From NIOZ-UU13 sp041862635 (lineage in GTDB: Bacteria > Planctomycetota > Phycisphaerae > Sedimentisphaerales > Anaerobacaceae), in NCBI GenBank assembly GCA_041862635.1, contig JBGVTO010000043.1, positions 10,688 through 74,687 of the forward strand: 64,000 bases of DNA. Direction: 5' to 3'. The notes beneath the pieces were generated by a model that saw only the letters and a program-made list of their open reading frames with translations, was not told the origin of the DNA and did not search any database. A program made the translations under genes and the position numbers. Numbering within the stretch: the stretch's first letter is position 1; each line of letters starts with the position of its first letter. This document shows, piece after piece, positions 7,686-17,800 of the stretch.

Positions 7686-8438
7686 ATGGAATTGATAATC
7701 GAAAAACTTCTTGGTTTTGTAATGGTGCTGACAAGGATTTCAGCATTTTTTTTGGTACTTCCTGTTTTTGGATGGAAAAGCATTCCTGTCAGGATAAAGG
7801 TTGCGTTGACTGTTCTGGTCACGATTTTTTTTTCGATGATAACACCTGTACCTATCGAGGCTGAGCAGGTCTCTATCGTCGAGGCAGTATTGCTTCTGGC
7901 TAACGAAGCCACCTATGGGCTGGCTCTGGGCCTAATCGCCACTTTTGTATTTGCTGCGGTTAAATTCGGCGGGCGTATTATCGAACGGCAGATGGGTTTG
8001 AATATAGCCCAGATTTTGGACCCATTGACCGGCGATAGCACTCAACCGCTGGGCAACTTGTTGGAGATGATATTTATACTCCTGTTTCTCAGCGCTAACG
8101 GTCATCATTTGTTTTTGTTGATTATCTCGCGCAGTTACGAGACGTTTCCTGCCGGCAGTATTCCGACAATACCTGTTTTGGCCGGTGGGATAATTAAGGC
8201 TGGTTCGACACTGTTGATGGCAGGCCTGAAATTGTCCGCACCGATATTAGCAGCATTCTTGTTGTTGATGGTTGTATTAGCTGTCTTTGCACGTATGATT
8301 CCGGAAATGAACATTCTATTTATCAGTTTGCCAATGCGTGTAGGTCTGGGATTGTTAATGGTGGCGATATTTTTGCCGTTTATTAATACGTTTGTGGCCG
8401 AATTCGCTGATTGGATGGGAAAACTTCTGCCCTTATGA
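7686..8438 (+). CDS. fliR: FliR, export gate subunit
   Basis: A 250-residue, six-helix membrane protein. It has the FliR features: an N-terminal LTRISAFFLVLPVFG, RIKVALTVLVTIFFS, the central GRIIERQMGLNIAQILDP (conserved Arg-Gln/Gly-Phe region), and the C-terminal MPEMNILFISLPMRVGLGLLM. It completes the FliPQR pore, and FlhB wraps it. The ATG follows the right arm of the repeat spacer by four bases. Confidence 0.96.
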   Translation: MELIIEKLLGFVMVLTRISAFFLVLPVFGWKSIPVRIKVALTVLVTIFFSMITPVPIEAEQVSIVEAVLLLANEATYGLALGLIATFVFAAVKFGGRIIERQMGLNIAQILDPLTGDSTQPLGNLLEMIFILLFLSANGHHLFLLIISRSYETFPAGSIPTIPVLAGGIIKAGSTLLMAGLKLSAPILAAFLLLMVVLAVFARMIPEMNILFISLPMRVGLGLLMVAIFLPFINTFVAEFADWMGKLLPL

Positions 8439-8520
8439 GACAAACGACCACAGACTTCAGACTAAAAACCACAAAACAAAATCGTTTTCTTGAGTCTTTT
8501 ACTAACATCGGGAACAGATT

Positions 8521-9603
8521 ATGCCAGAGCAAGCTGCCGAAAGGACTGAACAGCCAACAGCAAGGAGATTGTCGAAAGCCAAGGGCAAAGGGCAGGTACC
8601 ACAGTCTCAGGAGCTGACATCGATTGTAACACTTCTGGTGTTGGTGGCAATGTTAGCTCTGTTGGCACCGAACTTGCTGCAATTGTTCGTGATACAAATT
8701 AGGCAGGGGATGTCGTGCGAAAATGGCATTTTTGCTGACAGCAGTGGATTTTTGGATTTCATCAGTAGAAAAACTATCGATCTGATACTTGTTATCTGCC
8801 CCATTCTCGCGGCACTTTGTGCGGGTTCTTTTATAGCCAGTGTCGCTGTCAGCGGGCTGAATTATACGCCGGGGGCTTTAGAATTAAAATTCAACCAGCT
8901 TAATCCGGTCACAGGGTTACTGAAACTGGTAAACGCTCGCTCTCTTGTGAAGCTCTTATTATCCGTTCTAAAACTGTTTTTAATCTCACTCATCGTTTGG
9001 TTCTATCTTCGGAGCAAGCTTGATATGCTTGCTGGGCTTCGATGGGCCTGGTCTACACAAATACTTGCAGTTATCGCAAAGATAATACTTGGCCTGATGA
9101 TACGCATTGGCTTTGCACTGTTGGCTATGGGTATTGCTGATGCCTTCTATCAGAAATGGAAATACATCCAGGAGCTGAAGATGACCAAGCAGGAAGTAAA
9201 ACAGGAGCTCAGGGATACAATAGGTTCACCTGAGGTCAAAGGTCGAATCCGGCAAATCCAGTTCCAAGCGACCTTGAAGCGTATGCTGCAGGAAGTGCCC
9301 AAGGCCAGTGTGGTTCTTGTCAACCCAACACACGTAGCTGTTGCGTTGCGTTATGAGGCCAAGACGATGGAAGCGCCTGTGATGGTGGCCAAGGGGGCAG
9401 ACCATTTGGCGGAAAAAATCAGGGAAATTGCACGGGCCTATGGTGTGCCGATTGTCAGAAGGCCCGAGTTGGCCAGAACAATATATTCAACGGTCAAACT
9501 CGGTGAACCTATACCTGAGACCTTGTATGTGGCGGTAGCAGAAGTGTTGGCTATGATTTATCGTTTACGTCGTAGAAAAGCAAACTTGCAGACACAGCAA
9601 TAA
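8521..9603 (+). CDS. flhB: FlhB, export substrate-specificity switch
   Basis: A 360-residue protein with four TM helices and a cytoplasmic domain containing the autocleavage motif NPTH at residues 268-271, preceded by VVLV and followed by VAVALRYE. Cleavage between Asn and Pro switches export from rod/hook to filament proteins. The N-terminal amphipathic lead (ERTEQPTARRLSKAKGKGQVPQS) is also diagnostic. It is the last gene of the fliOPQR-flhB run and converges on fliD. Confidence 0.97.
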   Translation: MPEQAAERTEQPTARRLSKAKGKGQVPQSQELTSIVTLLVLVAMLALLAPNLLQLFVIQIRQGMSCENGIFADSSGFLDFISRKTIDLILVICPILAALCAGSFIASVAVSGLNYTPGALELKFNQLNPVTGLLKLVNARSLVKLLLSVLKLFLISLIVWFYLRSKLDMLAGLRWAWSTQILAVIAKIILGLMIRIGFALLAMGIADAFYQKWKYIQELKMTKQEVKQELRDTIGSPEVKGRIRQIQFQATLKRMLQEVPKASVVLVNPTHVAVALRYEAKTMEAPVMVAKGADHLAEKIREIARAYGVPIVRRPELARTIYSTVKLGEPIPETLYVAVAEVLAMIYRLRRRKANLQTQQ

Positions 9604-9668
9604 GTGTTTGGGGGCTTTCCTCCAATAACTCACCAGACGTAAATCAGCACGATGTTCTTACCTTTATG

Positions 9669-11717
9669 TCATAGACCGAAACCTAAGGCGCTCATCTGTT
9701 GTTGTATCAAAGCTAAATTTTTCTCAAGACGGCTAAATCGAGCTATCAATCTTTCTTCTCTTTTAATAAGGCGGTATTCTTCGTTTTCAATCTTTTCCCG
9801 TAAATATTTTATTTGGTTGTCCACGTGTTTCTGGTCGATTTGGATAGAACCGGTTGTTACCTTGAGCATTTTATCCAGTGCGTCCTCTATTGCTCCGGTA
9901 AAGCCCTGCTTTACCCTGACAGTGGCGGTGAAAGTGCCGTCCTGACTTAGGTCAACACTGAGTTGAAGGGCGTTTTCGGGGTACATAGGGTAGCCGTTAT
10001 CGTCAAAGGTGCTGTCACCGGTAATTATGTTGCCGCTGTATGTTGCATCGCGGTAGGTTGATTCGGTTGAGAGTTTGATTTTGGCGCCGGTGATTACGCT
10101 GCTGCTTACCACCACCTCGACGTCATAGCTGCCCGCTGTAGTATAATCGCTGCTGGCGCCGTAGAATTCGATGGTATTACTGTCGCTGCTGCCGGTCTTA
10201 TCTGCTCCGATTATGGCCAGTACGCCCATATAATCTTCAGCTATTGCTTCATCGAAGACATTCATGTCAAGACTCAATACTCCATCCCTGTCGAGCTTAA
10301 AGCCGATATGAGCCGGCGTCAGGAACGTGTCGATATCCTCTATAAATCCGTTGGTCTGGGCGATAAACGGTGTGCGAATCTGCTGCCTTATGGTCGAAAC
10401 GACATAATCACCCATTAAAATACCGGCGGTTTTTAGAACGTCATTGTACCCGGTCTTTTCCTTAATATGCTCGACGGCAAAGTTATAGGCATCAACCATT
10501 TTGGACAGTTTGTCTTTTACCGATTGGATATCTCTGGTCAGAGTCAGTTTCTCTCCGTTGGCATCAGTCGTATCGTGTAGATGAAGTGCTACGCCGTAAA
10601 TAACGTCATCTATCGTATTGGAGCTCCTGCTGATCCAAGCACCGGGCGGGTAGCCGTCAACCCTTATTTCGCTATCCTGAGCAGATTGAGTTTCGCTAAA
10701 GTCCGCTGATTCAAAATTGTCATTAAGGCCCGATGCTGATGTGCTGCCGCCTACGGTTGAAATAGCCCAAGTAGGTAGAGTTAGCGTTGCCGGTGGTACC
10801 TGGCTGTTATTATCCCATCTCAAATCAATTGAAAGGCTGCTCGTGCCGGAGGTATCATCCGTCAATATAATTTTGCCGTTCTCAAGAACCGCTTTAGCGA
10901 TCCCGTCAAAAGCATCATTAATCTCTGAAATAAGATGCCCAACTTTGGTATTTTCGGTAACTGGAAGGTCTACCTGAGTTATAGCAACACCATTATGGTC
11001 TGTGCCAGTTATCTCAATGTGTTCGCCACCTAAAAGCGGATTGGTACCAAATTGGTCGAGTGTTGTGATTTTTGAGCTTAGCGTGGCATTGCCACCGTCA
11101 ACAGTAAAAGCACTATCAGCTTGCCATACTTCCGTGCTGCTTGCATTGATGGAGATAGTGTAATCTGTGCCGGCATCATTGCCATTTAAGACAAGATGAT
11201 AGGCATCATTATAATATAGCAGACTCGCTGTAATCCCGGGATTGTTCGCATCGTTATTGATTAAGCCGACGAAATCCTCGAGTGTTGTCTCAGATGTGGT
11301 CGTCAACACCGTTTCCTTATTGTTATATGAGTAAATAAAAGTTCCCGCTCCGACGTAATCCTCGGTATATTCGAGCCCGTTCGTATGAACCCAGCGCTCG
11401 GCATTAGCCAGTTGGTTGATTACAACGGTATGATTGCCTTCAAAGGCGTTATAGGATGCATCGGCAGTCAATTTGTCGGTATCGCTGGAGGCAACTGAAA
11501 AAGCCCGAAGTTCGTTGGCGTCGGAAAGAGCCTGAACCGAGCTTCTTAAGTTGCTGAGTTTGGTTTCCAGAGTGCTCAGAGCATCTTGTCTTTCCTCCCA
11601 AATACTTATGCGTTCTTCGTACACATTGAGTGAACGGCGCTCGATAGCCATCAGTTGGGCGATGAGTTTGGCTGTATCTATCCCTGTTAAGAGCCCTGGA
11701 AGACGTAACGTTGACAT
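9669..11717 (-). CDS. fliD: FliD, filament cap protein
   Basis: FliD caps the growing filament and folds flagellin. The 682-residue product starts with LRLPGLLTGIDTAKLIAQLM, matching the FliD N-terminal signature (G-[IL]-x-[ST]-G-[IL]-D). It ends in heptad-rich helices (EDALDKMLKVTTGSIQIDQK ... LEKNLALIQQQMSALG) that form the leg domain. The large Thr/Ser/Asp-rich middle is the exposed variable region. It is longer than E. coli FliD (468), as common in environmental phyla. It is the last gene of the glycosylation run, 141 bases after the giant glycosyltransferase. I see no separate promoter. Confidence 0.95.
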   Translation of the reverse strand: MSTLRLPGLLTGIDTAKLIAQLMAIERRSLNVYEERISIWEERQDALSTLETKLSNLRSSVQALSDANELRAFSVASSDTDKLTADASYNAFEGNHTVVINQLANAERWVHTNGLEYTEDYVGAGTFIYSYNNKETVLTTTSETTLEDFVGLINNDANNPGITASLLYYNDAYHLVLNGNDAGTDYTISINASSTEVWQADSAFTVDGGNATLSSKITTLDQFGTNPLLGGEHIEITGTDHNGVAITQVDLPVTENTKVGHLISEINDAFDGIAKAVLENGKIILTDDTSGTSSLSIDLRWDNNSQVPPATLTLPTWAISTVGGSTSASGLNDNFESADFSETQSAQDSEIRVDGYPPGAWISRSSNTIDDVIYGVALHLHDTTDANGEKLTLTRDIQSVKDKLSKMVDAYNFAVEHIKEKTGYNDVLKTAGILMGDYVVSTIRQQIRTPFIAQTNGFIEDIDTFLTPAHIGFKLDRDGVLSLDMNVFDEAIAEDYMGVLAIIGADKTGSSDSNTIEFYGASSDYTTAGSYDVEVVVSSSVITGAKIKLSTESTYRDATYSGNIITGDSTFDDNGYPMYPENALQLSVDLSQDGTFTATVRVKQGFTGAIEDALDKMLKVTTGSIQIDQKHVDNQIKYLREKIENEEYRLIKREERLIARFSRLEKNLALIQQQMSALGFGL

Positions 11718-11858
11718 CTTTATCTGCCTTTTAGTTTAAGTTTTAATACCTTTACAAAAATCTACGAGTACGGCTAACGCCCGCATTTCACGTATATTAT
11801 CGTTCAAAAACACTTTTAGCTTAATAATTTATCTTATACTTGCTCGCCTTATCTGTTT

Positions 11859-14800
11859 TCATTTAGAAACAGCTTGTTGTGGCACCTCGGTATATCTGGC
11901 TCGTATGAGTTCAGACTTTCGCAATAACTGCCGCAGTCTCTGGTTTCCAGGATTCATTTTTACACAGTCATTTAGCTCTGAACAGGCATGGTCTAAGGCA
12001 GTTCTTGAACATTCAGTAGCATTTGTCTTTACATAATCTTGTCCTATTGCAAGGTAAGTTCCAGCAGCCAGGCATTTAGCATGCAATTGCCTCATATGGG
12101 GCGCTATCTCGTCCCACGCAACATCCGGAAACAACTCTTCGTACGTAAAAGTCTCGGTATACCGCTTAACCACCTCAAAAAGACACTTTGCTTTTTGAGC
12201 GTTGAAGGTTCTTGAAAGACTGTTGGGGGTCATTCGCCGCAGATACAGGGCACCGTCGAGGTGGTGTATCTTCAAGTCGTTCTTTACAAATCGACGCATC
12301 ATATCGTAGTCCCCGCCAATCACCAGGTCCTCGTCAAAAAAACCAATCTTGTCGAACACGGTTTTTCTGATGCAGGTCCTGAACGGGACGATTGGAAAGC
12401 CGCAGCGAAACAGGTCCCTGATGAGAAATTTGCGGTTCGTATACTCACGCCTTTTAATTACCCGAATTGGCTTACCATCCTGCTCAATCAAATAGTCGTC
12501 ACAATAAATCAAGTCGGCCTCGGGATGTTTCTCGAACTCATGGAGATGTTTTGCAATGAAGTCCGGCGTCATCATGTCGTCGGTATCGAGATTAATTATG
12601 AAGTTACCTTTGGATTCCTTTATCGCTCGATTTCTGGCACCCCAGGCTCCTATGTTTTCCTGGCGGAGGTATTTGATTTTTTCATCTTTAAAGCCAAGCA
12701 CTATATCTTCAGTTCGATCTGTGGAGCCATCATTGATAACGACAAGCTCATAATCTTTGTACGTTTGATTCAGGACACTTTTAATTGCCTCTGTGATATA
12801 CTCAGCGGCATTGTAGGCAGGCATTATCACCGAAACCAAAGGTCCGGCCCGCCCACAGTTAGAATCTCGGTCGGCTTGGGGCCTGTCTGAAGTTGGCGCA
12901 GAAGCTCCGGTTTTTGCGTGCGAGGGAGCTGCCTGAGGCAGGTAACGTCTGTCAGAAACAGTCTCGCGTTGTCGGTCGATTCCGCTCTTTTTCTCCAAAT
13001 CAATGATACGAAGCTCGTAAAGCCTGCCATTTTCCAGACACCAGCTCTGAAGGTCGGTCTTTAATTGATTTTCAAAATAATCACTGATGAACTTTCTTGC
13101 AGCAGGGCTGTTGTGGTTTTCTATTTCTCTGTTTAGATACTTGAGGCTCTCCTGCTTTCTATCAAGCGCAAAATAAGCCATAGCCCTTAAAAGGTCGTAG
13201 TTTTTGAACCTCTTCGCAATATCGCATATCATTGTTTCCATGCCTTCAAGCCTGACGATGCAGCTTACACACAAGTGCTTGTTAAACAACCCAACAACTA
13301 TGACAATTAATTGCTTTAGCATATCATCATTAAGAGGCTCACTCTCCCATTGGGCGAAAAGATGACCATATTTCTCGATGAAATCCGAACATTTACAGTT
13401 TCTTAGTTCCGCTGCTATATCTGCCGCTGGATTGTTACGGAGTTTTTCTCTAACTTTCAGGAATTTGTCCTTACAGTAAGCTGCAAATTTAGATCTTCTG
13501 CTGCGATGGTCAAAAGTGGGCAGGAGGCCCGTTTGTGAGGCCGAATGCATCCTTCTCAACATTAAAAATTCAGGAATGTTTTTCAGCTTTATTCTGCCAC
13601 TTCGATAAGCATATTCAGCGGCCTTTGCCAGCCAGAACGAATCTGAGGCAAACGGGTTCTCGTCGTAAAGTCCAATTTCATCAAAGAGGCTTCTGCGAAT
13701 AATAGCTGAGCCATGACATAAACTAAACCTCCAGTTCAAAAGCCTGGCAATAATTTCATTGTGTTCAAGAGAGAACTTGTGTTCATCTGTGTATTGCAAT
13801 CCTCTGAACTCATCCAGAAAGCTGCGGTAAAAAGCGCCCACTACGGCCAGGCAGTCATCACTGATTATTTCACGGTACAATACCTCCAGCTTGTTCGGGC
13901 ACATAATATCATCGGCATCCTGTATAGCAATGAAATCAGAACAGGCCCGCTCAATTGCAAAGTTTCTTCTGACGTAAGGGCCTTTATTATCCTGAAAGTA
14001 ATAAGGCTTTATTCTTTCATCCATTTGGGCGTACTTTTCGATAATACTTCTTGTACTATCGCTACTACCATCATCAAGCAAAAACAGTTCCCACTCCTGC
14101 ATTGTTTGACTTCTGATACTCTCGAGACACTCCGGCAGAAATTTTTCACAATTGTAGCAGGACGTTATTACCGAAACTTTGGATTTGGAATCAGCGTCCG
14201 GGGCTAAGGATGTGAGTGCTTTTTGTATTCGCTCAAGAAATTTCCTGGCGCCGCTGTGTTCCGGTTGGAGATTCAGTTCCATTTCACATGCTTTTTGGGC
14301 TGAAAATATATCTCCAAGTTCAGCATAGGCAGCAGCAAGAGCATAATGCAGATTAGGCAATGTCATACAGTTCTTTGCTGCTTTTTCGAGATATTTGATT
14401 GCTTCTGAAGCATCGCCGTTGCGTAAATATCGAAAGCCCTTCCTGAAAGATTCTTCAGCCAAAATCTGATTATTTACATCCGTAGCTACTGATAGCTCCT
14501 TGCCGTTCTTAATGGAAGTAATTAGCTTTTTGGTGTCGGGCTGCGCTCTTTGTAACGCAAGATTATGTCTGGCTATATCTCGGAAAGGGTATATATGCTC
14601 ATCGAGTCCCTTCATATCGGCATAGCTTCCTCGATGAGCATCTTTGTGAATCAACAAATCCTCCCGCTGAAGATATTCATTGTAGCGCCGTTGGAATACG
14701 TAGAAATCGGGGCGTTTTCGCTCTAATCGCTTGGCTGAGATTTTTTGTTTTCTGGCTTTTTCCTCAAGGATTTTTTTATCTTTGACTGGGTCATGATGTA

Positions 14801-17800
14801 TTACGGGCTCAGGTGAATACATTTGCTTTCTCATATCCGGCTCGATTTCCATCAAGCGACGAGATAAATCAATGCCACCATGCCCAAAACGAATCTCATT
14901 GTCCCAGCCGCTGACTTGATAAAATGCAGACGCTTTATATGCGGTGTTTCCCTCCTGGCATGAAAAATAGGGGAAAGGCTTGGAACCATAATATCTATGT
15001 GCACCATATGGCCCCGCACCTTTTGCTTTTGGCCAGACTGCACCTTGAACAGCGATAACATCATATTTTTCAAAGTTTCTCAGATATGCTTCCACGATGT
15101 TCGTCTCGGCAATACAGTCGTCATCGAGAAAAAGCAGGATTGGTGCTTTGGCAAAAAGTGCTCCGATATTTCTGGCAAGATAGGCGCCGGTATTTTGATT
15201 CAGCTTTATATAGGTGTCGATAAACGGCATCAAGTCCTCAAATTCATCGTTTTTTGCTCCATTATTAACAAATATCAGTTCAAAGTTATTGTCTCGTTGT
15301 TGAGCGAGGGCCTCGAAATTCTTGACGGTGTCAGGATGGAAACGCCATGAGATTACAACAATCGAAATGCACGGCCTCTTTATCTTTTTTAAGTATTGGG
15401 CTGAATGAAAATACTTCTTGTATAAGTTATATTTTTTATCCCAGCCTTTTTCAAGCAGCTTAGAACAAAGATCATTAAGGTGTGTATTGTATCCTTCAGG
15501 CTTATTTCGCACTAACCCGTCCTTTGTTAATCGCCACGTCGCATCCGAAGCAGCACCAACCCCCATAAGGACTACACGGCCGGCTATTTTGCGGTTTTGT
15601 TGTGCTTCTAACTTAAATCGTGACGTTTCTTTGCCACCCGTTATATGGGAAAAATTATGATTCTGGTGAACAGCAGTTACAGCTTCAGTTGCATCAACAA
15701 CGTCCTTGCCCTCAGATAGGGGGGCATAAACCAACCAGTTATCCCATGCCGTTCTACCTATGCCGAATGGCGGTATTTGTCTCCACAAACCTTTCCTAAA
15801 GGCAAAATAGTCTATACCACGATCTAAATGAATGGAGCCGAGCATCTTAACCTGCATCCTTAAATGTTCCTGCCATTTTTCGTTGTCGAACTCCACAGGC
15901 TCTGTTATGTCGATGTCCCAACGTCGTCCTATCATTAGAAACTGGTCAAATTCTGTGCCGACCTTGTCAAGAGCTTCCACAAAATCACTCATAAGAATTA
16001 TGTCGGCGTTTATATATACGCATATCTCGCTGGTGGCCGCAGTTTGTGCTTTTAAAAACAAATCATTCAACAACGGTGTCCCGAACTCATTGCGTTGGAC
16101 ATTGGGAATGTGTTTCAAATTATATTTTTGAGCAAACTCAGCTACACCTTCGTCATTTCCGAAAAGAATAATTTCAGGACAAGGTCTTAACTGCATCCAA
16201 CTTTTTAGTGCATTTTCTTGAATCGTAGCGAAGGTATCGGTGAAAGCTTTCGGCAGTGCAAAAATTGTGATATTTCCATATGCCCCTGTCTTTTGCCCTG
16301 TTGAAATCGGCTTATGCTTTCTCCGAATATACTGCTGAATATCTTTATACAACCACTGCGCCCGAGGATGACAGAACTCATTTTTTATTTCCATCCGCAA
16401 GCTCTCTGCAGCCTTCTCAAAGTTTCCTTCCCGCGCAAAACAAACCGCTTGCGCATAAAACGCTCCGTTGATATCAGATTTAAGAAGGATAGCCTGCTTA
16501 AAACAATTGATAGCTTCCTTTATTCGGCCACAGGCATAGAACCGTGCACCCTGCACACACAAAGCAACAGCTATCTTATTTCCTGGAACATTTCTGTCAC
16601 CATAAACGCTAACCGTCTCAACTGGATTGTAACTGATACTGCCTGTTAGCCGTTTGAATGCATCTATATCAAAACTTTCCCCGGCACTTTTCCTCAGCAC
16701 CGGACACTCGAATGTTACTGTCTTATCACCAGGATTTAAAATAAGCTCTACATTGTTGCAGTTTACCCACTCAACCAGCGATACTACTTCACGGAAACCT
16801 ACAAAGAAACCTCCTTTCCAATAAGGAGCACAATATCCCTCAAAGCATTGCAAAGGATCGATCTCGTTGATAGTGACTTCTTCAAAAAACTTTGAAACAC
16901 TATTATTTGTTAAGACTTCGGGATAGTACCACAAATCATCTACCGTTACGATGCTGCCCGGCGGCAGTAACGGTAACGCATTGTCAAGAATATGCGTCAT
17001 AATAGAAGTGTTGGGTTGGTCGTGTGCATCAATATATAACAATACTTTGTCTTCTTCAGACCAGAGTTGCCTGAAGTCCGTTTTCAGAATGTCTTGTTCA
17101 AGAAGTCTTACTCCGGACAGGTCAACAGGAAGAACCTCTTGACTTTTAAACAGTGGTTTGAATGACAAATCAATAGCAATCACTTCTGCTTTGCTTTTAG
17201 CCGCAAGCCAGGCACGCAATGAAAGACCCGAAAGGGTGCCCAACTCTACGATCTTGGTAGGCTTGTATCTATGAACGAGCTCGACCAGCATATTCAGCGA
17301 TTTAGGAGTCTGGTCACGGTAATAGAGACGATTTTGAGTTAATGCCAGTGTATCAATCCATTCTTGAAACGGTTTGCGGTTATTATCATGTGAAATTACG
17401 TTCCTGTTTGTCATCTGGCCTTTCCATCGGCCGCTAATCACGTATTCCTTAAATTCAGTCTGTGCATAGCCCCAGTTTTCATCGTTATTTGTTATTGGCC
17501 GACCCGCCTCTATCATCCGCTGGCACCAGACGAGGTATTCTTTTTGATAGTCGAGACTCGGATAACGTTCTGTTGCAAGTTTCTGTTTGTCCTCATCACT
17601 AACAGCCCAGCTCATATCATGCTCAATGTGGTAAATTCTCATAGGCTTGGACAAAATAACCTGATGCAAACCACTGACATAGGCCATATGTAGTAGTAGC
17701 CCATCAACATAAATAGACCATCTCGGCAGTTCCGGATACGCTCTGAACAAATGCCAATTACTACGCGACATCAGCGTGAAATCACCACACCCATTTGTAT

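Noticed and set aside
11718..11858. A separate promoter for fliD
   Set aside because: No GG-N10-GC pair. A weak sigma-28-like match on the minus strand overlaps the fliD ribosome site and has the wrong spacing.
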